Below, one piece after another: positions 51,601 to 61,945 of a stretch of 64,000 nt of DNA. The notes beneath the pieces are model-generated. The model was not told where the DNA came from and made no database searches. It saw nothing but the letters and a program-made list of their open reading frames with translations. Position 1 is the first letter of the stretch. Each line of letters begins with the position of its first letter. The stretch spans positions 13,094,347 through 13,158,346 of the forward strand of contig CAIIXF020000009.1 of the NCBI GenBank assembly GCA_903813345.2, read 5' to 3'. Position numbers and translations under genes: made by a program. The DNA is from Owenia fusiformis. Lineage: Eukaryota > Annelida > Polychaeta > Sabellida > Oweniidae.

Positions 51601-52639
51601 TGTGGGGTACCTTTTTCAACGTTTGGTATGGCAATGGACCCATATTTTAGGATTTGGTATGGGAATGCCCGGAAATTTCTGACTTCTGAGGTATGGCAAT
51701 GGTCGCACTTTTGCTCTTCTGGCATGAGAATGGTCATTGTAGATACGTTACCTAACATTCGTGGTATGGCATTGGTCCAGTAGTTGCACATTTGAAGTTG
51801 TTTTGGATCGTTTCCCGAAGTATCTTCTTTGAGGTATGGCGATTAGTCCTGTATTTGCACATTTGTATGACATTGATCCTATATTTCATTTACTTTGAAT
51901 TAAGGTATGGCATTGGTCCCATATTTGGACATTTGGTATGGGATTGGTCCTACATTTTGACATTTGGTATGGCATTGGTCCCATAATTGGACATTTGGTA
52001 TGGCATTGGTCCTATATTTGGACATTTGGTATGGCATTGGTCCTATATTTGGATATTTGGTATGGCCTTTGGGCGTTATTTTTGTTGGTATGGGAACATA
52101 TTGACATTTAACAGATTGGTATGGGAACATATTGATATTTGAGGCTTCAGCCAAGGACCCCCGTCTAGTTTTATATACAGTGAACCCCCCGGGGTTTGTC
52201 TATTAAAATCCTTGTAATAATTCTATCAAAGTTCGACAACGTACCTTGTTCTGTTACATTGAGCCTCACAAACTCAGCTGAAAAATAAATTTGCGATCAC
52301 TTATTTTTTGTAATCTGTATTATAAGACATATTTATCATTATATCATATTCTGAGGTATTCGAAAATATTTGAAATAATTTAATAATAAGGACATCAATT
52401 AGTTTAAGCCTGTTCTGGTTAAAAAGTGGTGTCCTTGAAATGCGAAACTGTTAAAATACACATCGTTTATGAGTCACAGTATTTTACAATCGTTCATAAT
52501 GACAAAAGAAATAGAGAGTTGGAAATTTGATCAAGCATCCACTTCCCGGGATCCACTTACGTAGAATCTCTTGTGCCAATGCTACTGTTGGCAGGCACAT
52601 CAACAGGATAGCCCACAGCATACCCTTCCTAAAATTCAT
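39622..52639 (-). CDS. Gene C: secreted CBM14-like/laminin-G/coiled-coil proprotein, 11 exons
   Basis: Minus-strand exons: 52639-52561, 52277-52245, 51450-51256, 49771-49622, 49512-49100, 47980-47842, 44666-44530, 41943-41590, 41164-40993, 40468-40377, 39720-39622 (stop). All junctions are in phase and give 620 residues. Order: signal peptide (about 1-22, ending TVALA); six-cysteine chitin-binding-like module (about 39-101; C-x12-C-x5-C-x14-C-x10-C pattern, with GWKFPCAVGTVWNP); Cys-rich linker (103-152, ECCLVG..KCPDGQVFLVDDCCC); laminin-G/concanavalin-A-like domain (about 175-330, with VYNGAWYGDQFT, VAHNGGEDGIG, GVCGCDRVED, DWAHVTFRYDNG); coiled coil and basic helical block (337-500); CxxC; furin-type sites GRKRR (541-545) and RVKR (554-557); acidic tail to 620. 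This protein is expected to be secreted into a chitin-containing matrix. The module order recalls Pif-type shell-matrix proproteins but without a VWA domain. The function is not known. Confidence 0.88.
42096..43365. mobile_element. MITE-like element with TTAAAGGG termini, hosting a nested insertion
   Basis: The terminal inverted repeats are TTAAAGGGATCCAACACC at the left and GGTGTTGGGTCCCTTTAA at the right (17 of 18 bases match). It contains the mariner-like MITE at 42467-42709, so the outer element is older. No transposase. It lies in the intron between gene C exons 8 and 7. Confidence 0.7.
42467..42709. mobile_element. Mariner-like MITE (243 bases)
   Basis: It begins CAGGGTGGATTAGGATCA and ends TGATAGGCCACCCTG, with imperfect inverted repeats and TA at both flanks (42465-42466, 42710-42711). 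No coding frame. It is nested inside 42096-43365. Confidence 0.75.
43849..44398. mobile_element. Mariner-like MITE (550 bases)
   Basis: It starts CAGGGTGGGCCAAAAAAAAT and ends with TTTTTTTTGGCCCACCCTG. TA flanks at 43847-43848 and 44399-44400 are the expected target duplication. The termini match those of the element at 19622-20722, so both probably relied on the same transposase. No coding frame remains. It lies in the gene C intron next to exon 7. Confidence 0.85.
45081..46148 (+). mobile_element. Mariner element with long terminal inverted repeats, internally deleted
   Basis: The ends CGAGGGGTGATCAATAAGTA and TACTTATTGATCACCCCTCG are exact inverted partners. Similarity continues with gaps for about 165-190 bases on each side, to the inner marks GGTACCCCGGGACCGACAT / ATGTCGGTCCCGGGGTACC. 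The interior carries a transposase relic. It lies in the intron between gene C exons 7 and 6. Confidence 0.88.
45308..45720 (+). pseudogene. Broken mariner transposase
   Basis: Two overlapping frames, 45308-45616 and 45442-45720, carry parts of one mariner/IS630 transposase, so the gene is frameshifted. The second frame shows LLHMDNVPAHRFQNVQ and NAPYCPDLLTRDLFI, the second and third parts of the catalytic DDD signature ('DN.PAH' and 'PYSPDL.P.D'). It then continues with GRRF and a C-terminal helical end. The upstream part with the first catalytic Asp is largely deleted. It is not a host gene. Confidence 0.85.
46377..46721 (-). repeat. GAACG-rich element, internally deleted copy
   Basis: It starts at AACCCCCCTATCACACCAAA, ends at CTAGTTTGGTGTGATAGTAGGGTTA, and lacks the middle of the full-length copies at 28857-29760 and 46903-47713. 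It is inverted relative to the copy at 46903-47713 and separated from it by about 180 bases. Confidence 0.8.
46903..47713 (+). repeat. GAACG-rich element, full-length copy
   Basis: It runs from GTTACCCTACTATCACACC to GGTGTGATAGGGGGGTAAC, with inverted-repeat ends. The subterminal region is dense in GAACG/CGTTC and ACGTACT. It is closely similar to the pair at 28857-30646. The open frame at 47516-47722 merely translates the element. It lies in the intron between gene C exons 7 and 6. Confidence 0.8.
48250..48780. repeat. Foldback element, copy 2
   Basis: It has CAGAGGGCTGGGAATCATTG at the left and CAATGATTCCCAGCCCTCTG at the right, as in 2400-3180. The central part is inverted relative to that copy (CAAGGGATTAAGGATTGTGT here, TTAATCCCTAGACT there). 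It is intronic in gene C between exons 6 and 5. Confidence 0.75.
49790..51217. other. Intron of gene C with short dispersed repeat
   Basis: This is part of the intron between exons 4 and 3. A short block near 50018-50060 (GGTAGCTGACAGCCGACATT and ATTCGCGAATACAAGCT) recurs near 63416-63460. No exon or other gene is seen. Confidence 0.5.
51554..52193. mobile_element. hAT-like MITE carrying a minisatellite
   Basis: The element is 640 bases long with inverted termini CCCGGGGGGTTCAC..GTGAACCCCCCGGG. Similarity continues inward for about 45 bases (TATATAAACCTTGACGGGGA / TCTAGTTTTATATA). An exact 8-base direct repeat GTTTGTCT flanks it at 51546-51553 and 52194-52201, the duplication length of hAT transposons. 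The interior is a tandem array of a roughly 30-35-base unit reading GGTATGGCATTGGTCC..ATATTTGGACATTT. It lies in the intron between gene C exons 3 and 2. Confidence 0.85.
51626..52150 (+). repeat. GGTATGGCATTGGTCC minisatellite
   Basis: About a dozen degenerate copies of a 30-35-base unit lie here; those at 51900-52080 are the most regular. The array fills the body of the hAT-like element at 51554-52193. The repetitive minus-strand frame (CHTKCQNVGPIPYQMSKYGT-like) is a by-product. Confidence 0.85.
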
Positions 52640-53674
52640 TTGAAATTTAGAAAAGTGGCATTCACAAATATAATTAAATTGTTTAGTGGTGCGCGCACAC
52701 ATCGCGATCGTCCCTTTTGACGATACGTTAATTCAGTCTAACACCATCGCCCTCACATGAACTTACTTCATAATATCTGATTATTATTCCATATCAACGT
52801 ATTGAATAAAACTTTGTTAAGTATTATTAGTCTGTAGGGATTCAGGATAAACAGATAAGAGAATCTGAGTCTAAATTTCTTTTTTTGTAATGTTTATCGA
52901 TGTTAACTACACCTACCTGGATTTGGTGTTATATATATTATTAAATATATATTTTAAAAAGCTCCCCAATCTAAGTATTTCTAATGGGGACGTATGCGTC
53001 TGTCAGATGTTGTGACCCCTTAGTTACGATTACTTGTTTGACACAATCACGATTAATGGAGGCATTAAGTAATTATATTGTAGTTTTTTACTCAGCGTGT
53101 GTTGTATGACATATGAGTCACCTAAATAAGGATTTTCTTTAAGTACATAACAATACGAGTGATATTTACTTATTAAGGATTTACCACTAGCAAGGTATGT
53201 GGAAAAATTGATGATAGGTTAATTATTTGATAGGCTCATAAATGTTCGGGCATACAATACTGCTTTTTCTCCTAGTTCAAAACTCTGAAATCAAATCTCG
53301 TTGAGGAAACTACATGTTGTACTCGAACAGTATTAAGCAGTTATTCTCCAAATGATGGTTCACATAACTTTTCATGTATATTAAATTGACGTTGGTTTGA
53401 CATGGTATTTTGTGGTTGTGGTGTCGTTTGGAAATATCGTTTTTGTGTCACCACCAAAGTTGTGATATACTGCTCTAGTCTTCAGCTTTTTTGTGGACTG
53501 TGTTCGACGGTCAGCTTTTGGCTCTGTAATATATGGTAGGTGACATTTTGCATGTCCATGCCTTGTTTGCTGATGTTGTAATACTATCATATTGTTATAA
53601 CATGAGGCTATATTGCATTATCAATTGAATTTTGCAGTGGCACTAGGCCTAAACATTTTCATTGCAGAGTGGCC
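52640..53674. promoter_or_regulatory. Divergent intergenic region between genes C and D
   Basis: This 1035-base stretch lies between the start codons of two paralogues transcribed away from each other. It must contain both 5' UTRs and promoters. An AG acceptor-like CATTTTCATTGCAG lies 8 bases before the gene D ATG, so D may have a 5' UTR intron. No specific factor-binding site was identified by eye. The minus-strand frame at 53381-53590 looks like chance. Confidence 0.5.
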
Positions 53675-56600
53675 ATGTTGTCGGCCATCTTGTTTACTTG
53701 TGCTTCAATCGCTATTGGCCAGGAAATTATGCGTAAGTAACAATATTTATAATTTCAATTTTATTAAACTAGAGAAATTAGTTCATTTTCCAAAGTAAGT
53801 GTACCTGTAAAGATTTGATACTTAGGAAAAGTATTTCAAAACAGAATTAAACAATTATACATGTATACATCAAATTTTGAAAATCTCACGTTTGTGGTCA
53901 ATACACATTAACCTGTAAATGCACTTACAATGTCTTTCATTTACTTTTCAGCAACCTTACTTATACTGAATTCTACACAGCAAGGTAATTACTTAGATCG
54001 GGACCCCGGGATCGGGACTTAGATCTTTTAAAATAGCAACTAATATCATAAGTGTTAATGTATAAAGGTTGGTAGGTGTAAATTATGAAAGTAAATATAT
54101 GATTGTTTAGAATGCACACATTATTGGCAGTGTCTATGTAGTCTTGCTCAAAGACTGTATCCACCCCGACCCCCTCCCCCCTTCCCCCGTCACCTTCACT
54201 CTCTTTACCTGGCAATATACCTAGAGAGAAGGAAGGAGAAGGAGCACAGGGTCTTTTAAGCACGACTAGTGTCTATGTTAATTTTCTTTATTTGACTTAA
54301 AGCACAATGCCAAAGTGGACCCGGTTTGATACAGCACGAGGAAGATTGTTGCCACTTTGTTCTTTGTGAAGAACCGCGTGGTATGTCAGACCGAGGCTGG
54401 GTATTTGAATGTGCATACGGGACAGTATGGAATCCAACTGCTTGCGCATGCGTGTTGCCAGAGCAAAATCCTTACTGCGACATTACTGCATGTCCAAGTA
54501 GGTATAACATCACATGTGAGGTACATGACTGTATTTTTGCATTATTGTTTAACCATAAAAGACAATTAGATAGACACTGGCGGATTCAAGGGGCATGGGG
54601 CCCGCCCTCCCCTTGGGTGGGCTCAGAAAAAAATAGGGGCCCAAACATTTTGTAGGGCCTTAATTAGTGGCCTTTTTGGGCATTACTTGGCTTTTTGGTG
54701 CCTTTTAGTCCAAATTATGAAAAAGGTCTTAGATTTTCAACATTTAAAACAAAAAAGGATAAATATTAAGATAAACCTTGAATTTCATTAATACTTTTTT
54801 AAATCGACCAAACTTTCCTTTGTACAAGTAAATTGTACAATTAGATGTGTAAAGGTAAAAGCAATTGAGGAGAACGACAAATCATTCAATTTAACACAAA
54901 GGGAAATATTGGAGAGAGAATCGTTATTGTTCAGATATGCTGTATTTATTCCAGCAAGTATAAAAAGAACAACAAAGCCATGCCCGCCAGTTGACACGAT
55001 TAATGCTACAGGTATTTTAAAGATAAGTCACCAATTGCAAATAATTTGAAAGTTTGCTCTATATTCTAATACTAGCAGTCTAACAAAGTCTATCAATATC
55101 GATTGATAATGTCAATCTCTTCGCAATTGATACGGTTATTACTATACAGAATGTCAAGTTACTGTTTCATGCCTTATTTTACTACTTTATTCTTCAGAAC
55201 AATGCTGTCTTGAAAGTAATGGAATTGTTTTTACGTCAGTGAATGCCACCTCGTACTATAAAGATAATGAAACGGAAATACAATCTTGTCCAATAGGTTT
55301 GTCTCTACTTCAATTGTATACAGGTATTAGGGAGTTTAAGCTTGCATATAAAATCGAAGCGCCAACATATACGTATGACCAATCGCCAATACAAATACAT
55401 TGCTTAAAATATTTTCCGTTCACGTTTAGGTTGTGAGCTTAAACTCCCCATTGTAGGGTATTTACGCATTGCTTGAAAGACAAAGAACGTGCAACCAGTT
55501 TCACTCAAATGCCTATAACAACATTGCTCGAAACTGAATTCAGCAATTTACACCATTTTACATTAAGCTTATCAAGCGACATTATTGGTAAAGAACGAAG
55601 TATCTTGGGGTGGTGTCGTGTTTGAGGTGTGGTGCTCCAAAAATTGGATTTCGATCTTAACTAAGAACTAGATATTTGCATTTTCTTCAGCAGCATTTCA
55701 GACTTTTATAACATATTGCAATAACAAATAAATAACAAAGTACAAAATACAGGAAATTATATTTTGAAATTCTATCGTCGCAACAGTACATTTTCTTTCG
55801 ATGTTCAAAGTAGCGCATACACTTCGAAACACTCGATCACTATGATCTATTTGACACCTTTTACCCCTTTCCGTCAAATTTCCAAATGGTACCATTCATA
55901 TTGATTTCTACTTAGAGGGTTGCGTTTGACAAATGAGACATCTGCTCTAAGCGTGGTATGAATAATCTTTATTCAGATATTCAATATAATATTTTTTAGG
56001 ACAAGTGTTTTTGGTGGACGATTGTTGTTGTGAAGGCGATACCTTTACTGCTCCAAACTTCTGTATGCAGTTTAACTTTGATGGTGACCCACCTTCCCTC
56101 CCAGACGAAATTGATCAAAGTAATAAATCGATTACAAACCTCTTGAACTTCATCAGCGTCACAGACACGGTGTTGGAGACAGTTCCGTTATCCAACCGAT
56201 ACGGAGTTCAATTCAAACAAGGTGCTCGCCTTGCGATTCCGCATTACAATGGCGCGTGGTTTGGCCACAAATTCACGATATCATTTGACTTTAGGCTGGA
56301 AGATATCACTAGAGATACCTTGATCCTACACAATGGCGACGAAGATGGCGTCGGTGCTAGCATCAAAATCGAATTCATATCATGTCCAGAGGGACTCTTT
56401 ATCGCAGCGGGCGTATGTGGATGTGACAGGGTTGAAGATATTGTTGAAGAAATTGATGTGAGTAGGATATTTATGGTTGGTATTGTATATGTTCCTTGGA
56501 TATAGGCTGAATTATCAAGGAGAAAGAAAACAAAACTATTGATCGGGGATTTAATCTAATGGGTCATTTTAATGAATCAAGTGGTCGCAAGTAGTCTGTA

Positions 56601-59600
56601 ATCCGAAGTTATCTCACGGCTTTGTAGACCTTCCACTCCCCTGTCAGAAAGCAGCACATGATATAATAATATCATGAATTTGAATTAATGAAAGTGTTTT
56701 TCCCGCAGAGTAGGTATATGAATGGAGACTGGGGAAACATTGTATTCAGGTATGATGACGGGACGTTGAACCTTAACGTTGTCAAGTACGATGGAACTCC
56801 AGGAAGCGTCTCAACCATAAACCTTCTTTCAAAAGAGGTAGATGAACCAGGTATATACTCATTTATTAATGTCCATCAAAAATTCCACTTCAGGCTTTGG
56901 GCTCTAAATTTTCCTTTCATTTATAAATTATCGCTAAATTAAAAGGGAGTCAGTCGCCAATAACCAGCGGACCAAAAAAACGACATTGTCTAGTTTAAGC
57001 TTCGTGTTTTTTCTTTGTTCTAGATCCATTAAAACTGGGACAGCTTCAGAAGCTTGTTAAACAATACAACGCACGTGTTCAAGACGAAATTGTATCAATC
57101 AAGAGTGACATCGCCACGTTGAAAATAGATGAACCAGACAGAGCAACCGATCTTGAAGAGGTGATGAAATAAAAGTTATTGACTGATTAGATCTTTTAAT
57201 TGCAAATATTTCAGATATCTGATTAGTTGAGAAAATGTCTTGGTATTTTGAATTCTTTAAGGTAGCGTTAAAATCGAAAATGGAAATGAAAATGAAAATG
57301 GCCTGTTATTTTCATAATTTTTGTATAGTTCATTCCTAAAAATCACAATTTATTATAACAAATATCCCTGAATCAATTATGGAAAATTGTTAATGGGCTG
57401 TACATAAAGAGTGTAGGGTCAATATAGTCACATCATCATCATTTCCAGAAAGGTCATTTGCAATATTCTAGTGTAGTGCAATAATCATGCTTGAAATTAA
57501 ATTTTAGATCGAGCAATGTCTTGAGGAATTACAAGGCAGCTTGGGCAGTTTGGAAACATACATAGAAGGAACCGGCAGCCCGAGTTACAAAGAGTTCAAA
57601 GATGCAAAGAAGGATGTAAGAATGTTGAAGAACCAATGTAAGAAAACGAGAAAAGGGAGACTTCCAGATCCCGTTCAGCATCAAAAGAAGCTGGATAATT
57701 TTGTCATCGAGTATACGAAACTTAAAGAAATCATAGGGTCACTTTGTGAAGGATTCACGAAATTGTGTGACCTTCAAAATGCTACACATTACAAAAATGG
57801 GCTTGATGGCAAATCAGATATCAAAAGAAAGATCCGATATCTTAAACGCAAGCTTAGAAAGGTATGTACTGGTTGAGAACAATATAAATCATTAATACAT
57901 AGTCATGTATGCACGCCGAAAAACATTGGCAATTTCTGCGGTAGCTTACCTGCCATAAAAACTGCCTAACATCTGGGTCCTCTATGAGTGTGTGCAGGAC
58001 TATATTCTTATTTTCATCGTCATATTATTTCAGCTAAAGACTGCAGTGGGTGCAGAAGATCCTCAAGTTAGGGCCCAAGGTGAGAAAGGTGCAAAGTGGG
58101 ACAGTTGGATAGAGCAATGTGAAGATTGCATTGCTAAGGCTAATGCACTTACAGTTGGAAGAGGAAAGCGGAGTGCTCAATTTAGGGTAAAGAGAGGTGC
58201 GTACATCAACAAAGTAAGCTAAATGATCGTAATGGTTCACCTGATTCAAGCGTATTGTTATTGTGTTATGATACAATATAATATTAACGGTATTATATTT
58301 TATACTAGGTATTTATGGAGATAACAACACAAAATAATTCTTATATGCTCGACTAAAATCGTATCCAGCTGATATGACGTGATATCCAATCCAATCCGAT
58401 AGACACTAATAAGATTTGAATTTGGCATCGAAAATAAATTGAGCGCCGAAATTGATTTTAAAGTTGTACTCAAACCATTTTACTCGATTTGGAGATATTA
58501 ATGCTATCTTACCGTATGAAAGCCACACTTTACGATGGTGAACCATCAACAATTCCAAATACACTTTACGATGGTGAACCATCAACAATTCCAAATATTC
58601 ATTTTATCATGATATCGGTGATATAAAGTCAGCACGTGTCTGTTTTCGCGGCAAAACTGATTTCATTTTCAGAGCAGAAATTGTTCGTCACGTGACATGA
58701 CGTGTGTGGTTGAAACAATTTGCCGCGAAATACGATTTTGTAGATAAAAATGAAACCCTGGCTTTCAAAATCGAGTTATTCACTCTTATGTTGAGCCAAT
58801 TATTGCATGTTTGGGGCTATTCTCATCAATTTTGAAAAGGGTATAAATCACCTGCAATTGAGTGCGGAATCAGTCGAGCTGAAACGCTAATGAAAGCATG
58901 TAAGTTAAACAACAGCAAACATTGCCAGTGTTTGGGGATTAAAACTGTTCAACCCGAATGTAATGCTGCAAGGCCAAAATATAATTATTGGGTTAACATT
59001 TTCAGTTATCGATATACGGTTTCACAAATGGATTTCAATCAATTCCTTGAATATGTAATGAATAATATTGCAGTGCTCTTTCCTCAAGAATTTCTTTTTG
59101 TGAAGTTTAATCAATTAAAAATATTTATTTGGCTATTGGAATGGGTGCGAATGAAACTAATGTTTATTTCCACTTTGGTCCAGCCTTCGTAGTAGTTTGC
59201 AACAACAACTTTTCGATTTAGCGCCAGAATAACTTGGCACACGGTACGTCATGGTCAGGTGACCTCAAAAAGTGCGCAACAATGACAACATTTCAGAGGT
59301 TGACAGTCTTATCTTAATAAATCGTGTTTTTGGGGGGAATATCACAAGCTTTGTAGTCAACATAACAAATGGGATGATATTTGTGCTAAAACAAGATAAT
59401 AAGGGATTCTTTAATTGGTTTTAGTACAACTTTAATGTTTCCATGTCATCGTTTTACTTGTTTTTCATGGTAAAGCTACATATGGCCTTTTTGAATCCGC
59501 AGAGTAAAAATTCTTGAAGAATTTCTGACATTCCGCAACCAAGGTGAAAATTTAATGTGATGGTCGATATCCACTCAGGAATAAAAATTAAAAATCATAA

Positions 59601-61284
59601 AATATTTTATCCCACGATTAATGTGTTATCTTTACAATAACGGCTATTGATATTTCTGATATTACTGAAATCCGTGTGATATTTTCCAGAAAATCGTTTA
59701 TCAAACTCATATGCGTGTGATATCGTTTATCTCACGCATATCCGTGTGATATCACATTTGCATTTCGCGCCACAATATTGTTGGAAATTAGGTCAGATAA
59801 TTTATTCTCTTTTGAGAAAATAGGTCCGTTAATTTATTCTTTTTAAGTTTCAATGGTGTATTGAATTACGATTGTGTATATAACTTGATTAGAACGCTGC
59901 TAACTAACGATTAAAAATGGTATTTATGACGCACTATATCATGTACAGAAAGTAGTGCATATTTTGTTCAATTGGTATTCTAATTTCTAGTTTATATTGT
60001 CTGCCAATGTCCTGGAAATTGGATCAGAACATCACAAGGTGATTGTAATCATGGGATAAACCCAATATCACATAATTTCTCGTGATATCATTTTATCGCC
60101 TCGTAGATATCAAATGATATCAACTCGGCGATAAAAATGATATCACTCAAAATGATGTGATATTCTGTATATATTAAATCCCCTATGTTTAAAGTGTGCG
60201 CCAACGTTTATAACTGCGCAGGTGCAGCGCTCTCGCTAACCTATATAAAGAGATTACAAGGTACAGGCTTCAGAGGTAAGCCAGGGAGGTGAACAATCTT
60301 CGTCCTGTGTTGATTTCCCGTATTATCATAACCAGGCAAGTTTCACCATTGAAATTGAAAATTACTATTAGATATACTTTGCAGATATTATTTATGAAGC
60401 TATTGAGTGTATGCATCAATCGAATGGCTCATTTTGAACATATAAAAAAGTATTTGTGTTTTGTTTCCCAGGGAATTGTATTCCCATGTAGTACACACAT
60501 AAATAGTGTACATTATGTAGTACTTGAATAGCCTGGTTTATATAATATTGAAGGGCATGCTGATTGTACACACGAGTACATGCATGAAGGCCTAATCTTG
60601 ATATAGCTTGCATACCTAAATAAAAAATCCCCTAATGTAAACACGGCGGTATACGATACGTAGCCCGATTTATCGTTGACTTTAATATTATGTCATTGTG
60701 TTATTGTGGTACATTGTATGTTGTGGATGCGTTCAGACAATGTATAAGAAAAGTAAATTAATAAACATGACTATGTTTAAATCATTATAATTAAAGCCTT
60801 ATTCAGCTTTATAACATATGTCATGTTTTTTATATCTCTTAAAGATGACGAAGTGCCCGGTCCAAATAACATAAAGCAAACAAAGTTTCCACTTGTTTTC
60901 GGAGATGATTTAGTTGGCAGTATGGACCAGGTATGATTTTTCACAATACTCTCTGTATTCAACGAGAAGCCATTTCATCGATGCTTGAAAAATATAGGCA
61001 TCTAATATGTCAAGGAACATTACTGTATGTTTGTAAGCGAATATATAAATCATGTTGTCATGTAAATGTACTGACTAGTTCCGAGCTTTTCTTGTTTCCA
61101 ATGGATTAAGTTACAGGGCGTTTCTTGATGACCCTCTTATACTTAAATTAAGTATTAAATTCTTTGTAATGCATTTCACATTTTGCTGTTGTAGATTTTG
61201 ATCTGCTTGTTCAGGTATCCGGATTCGGACACCGATGATCTTCAGGAAATGGGTAGAGTTATTTATTCACCTCCAAATGAATAA
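53675..61284 (+). CDS. Gene D: secreted CBM14-like/laminin-G/coiled-coil proprotein, 11 exons
   Basis: Plus-strand exons: 53675-53732, 53952-53984, 54303-54497, 55198-55296, 56000-56457, 56709-56850, 57024-57160, 57508-57861, 58034-58196, 60845-60930, 61195-61284 (stop). All junctions are in phase and give 604 residues. Order as in gene C: signal peptide (about 1-15); CBM14-like module (about 32-94; DCCHFVLCEEPRG is shared with C); Cys-rich linker (about 97-150, CCLESNG..SCPIGQVFLVDDCCC); laminin-G-like domain (to about 328, with HYNGAWFGHKFTISFDFRLE, LHNGDEDGVG, GVCGCDRVED); coiled coil (329-374); basic block (375-492, LPDPVQHQKKLD, KIRYLKRKLRK); CEDC; furin-type sites GRGKR (534-538) and RVKR (543-546); tail to 604. 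Exons of 33, 195, 137 and 354 bases equal those of gene C. An intron splits the Cys-rich linker, which is absent in C. An AATAAA overlaps the stop region at 61280. Expected to be extracellular; the function is unknown. Confidence 0.88.
54600..54740 (+). repeat. Dispersed repeat, copy 2
   Basis: It matches 36655-36790: GTGGCCTTTTTGGGCATTAC, then CTTGGCTTTTTGGTGCCTTTTAG and AAATTATGAAAAAGG. It lies in the intron between gene D exons 3 and 4. Confidence 0.7.
58197..60844. other. Long intron of gene D with repeats
   Basis: This 2.6 kb intron separates the furin-site exon from the tail exon. It contains a 36-base unit (ACACTTTACGATGGTGAACC...) repeated twice at 58525-58596 and the GATATC-rich dispersed repeat at 59590-60170. 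The 100-codon frame at 58890-59192 has no splice or homology support. Confidence 0.55.
59590..60170 (+). repeat. Dispersed GATATC-rich repeat, copy 2
   Basis: It shares ordered blocks with 23540-24240 and also has its own short inverted runs, such as TGATATCATTTTATCGCCTC near 60084 with GGCGATAAAAATGATATCA near 60127. No coding frame. Confidence 0.65.
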
Positions 61285-61945
61285 AACTACATTACATTGT
61301 GAGACTACGTTACATTGTAACATGTAATACTTAAAATAAACGCTGTTTATTCTCATTCTTGATGAATTGTAGAATATAACTGTTTCTTTAAACTGTGAAG
61401 CAGTCACTGACCGTCGGATATCTATATCAGGGAAAGGGGTCATAAACAAAGGCTCTGCTAAGCTCAGTTAAATATACCTGTATTATGCCTATATATTTCA
61501 CGAACCGTTGCATTTTCTATGCCCTATATTCTACAGTTAAAAGTCTAACATAACTTTAATTTGAACTAAACCTTGTGGCAACATTCCCTGGATATTCCAA
61601 AATGAAATATAGCATGATGTTGTTCTCGTTCCTTGGATCCTGTCAAAAGTTGGAGAAAATTGGCTGCTGTATGCACCATTTTGTACAAGATGAAAGTGAT
61701 CAAGGGCATGATTTGAGTATCAAAATAATATTTATTGTTAAATATTAGGAATCAATTAAAGTATAAACTAAGGAAACATATATATGGCAAACCTGAATAT
61801 CGTCAAATATGAAAATGCTGATTCAATGTCGGATGGATACATGGTTATATGTTCAAAGAACATTATAGTTAACAAAATTAGAAAAATAAATGCGTTACAA
61901 TAACATGATTGTTTATCTCATATATAGGACAGTGTACAATGTTGT
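61285..61945. terminator. Convergent 3' region between genes D and E
   Basis: About 660 bases separate two stop codons facing each other. It should hold both 3' UTRs and cleavage sites. AATAAA candidates on the plus strand occur at 61280 and near 61336. Nothing else was recognised. Confidence 0.4.

Noticed and set aside
51900-52154. Repetitive 84-codon minus-strand frame (YQMSKYGT-like repeats)
   Set aside because: It is the translation of the minisatellite inside the hAT-like element.
58890-59192. 100-codon plus-strand frame in a gene D intron
   Set aside because: Codon use looks random, there is no homology, and it lies within repeat-rich intron sequence.
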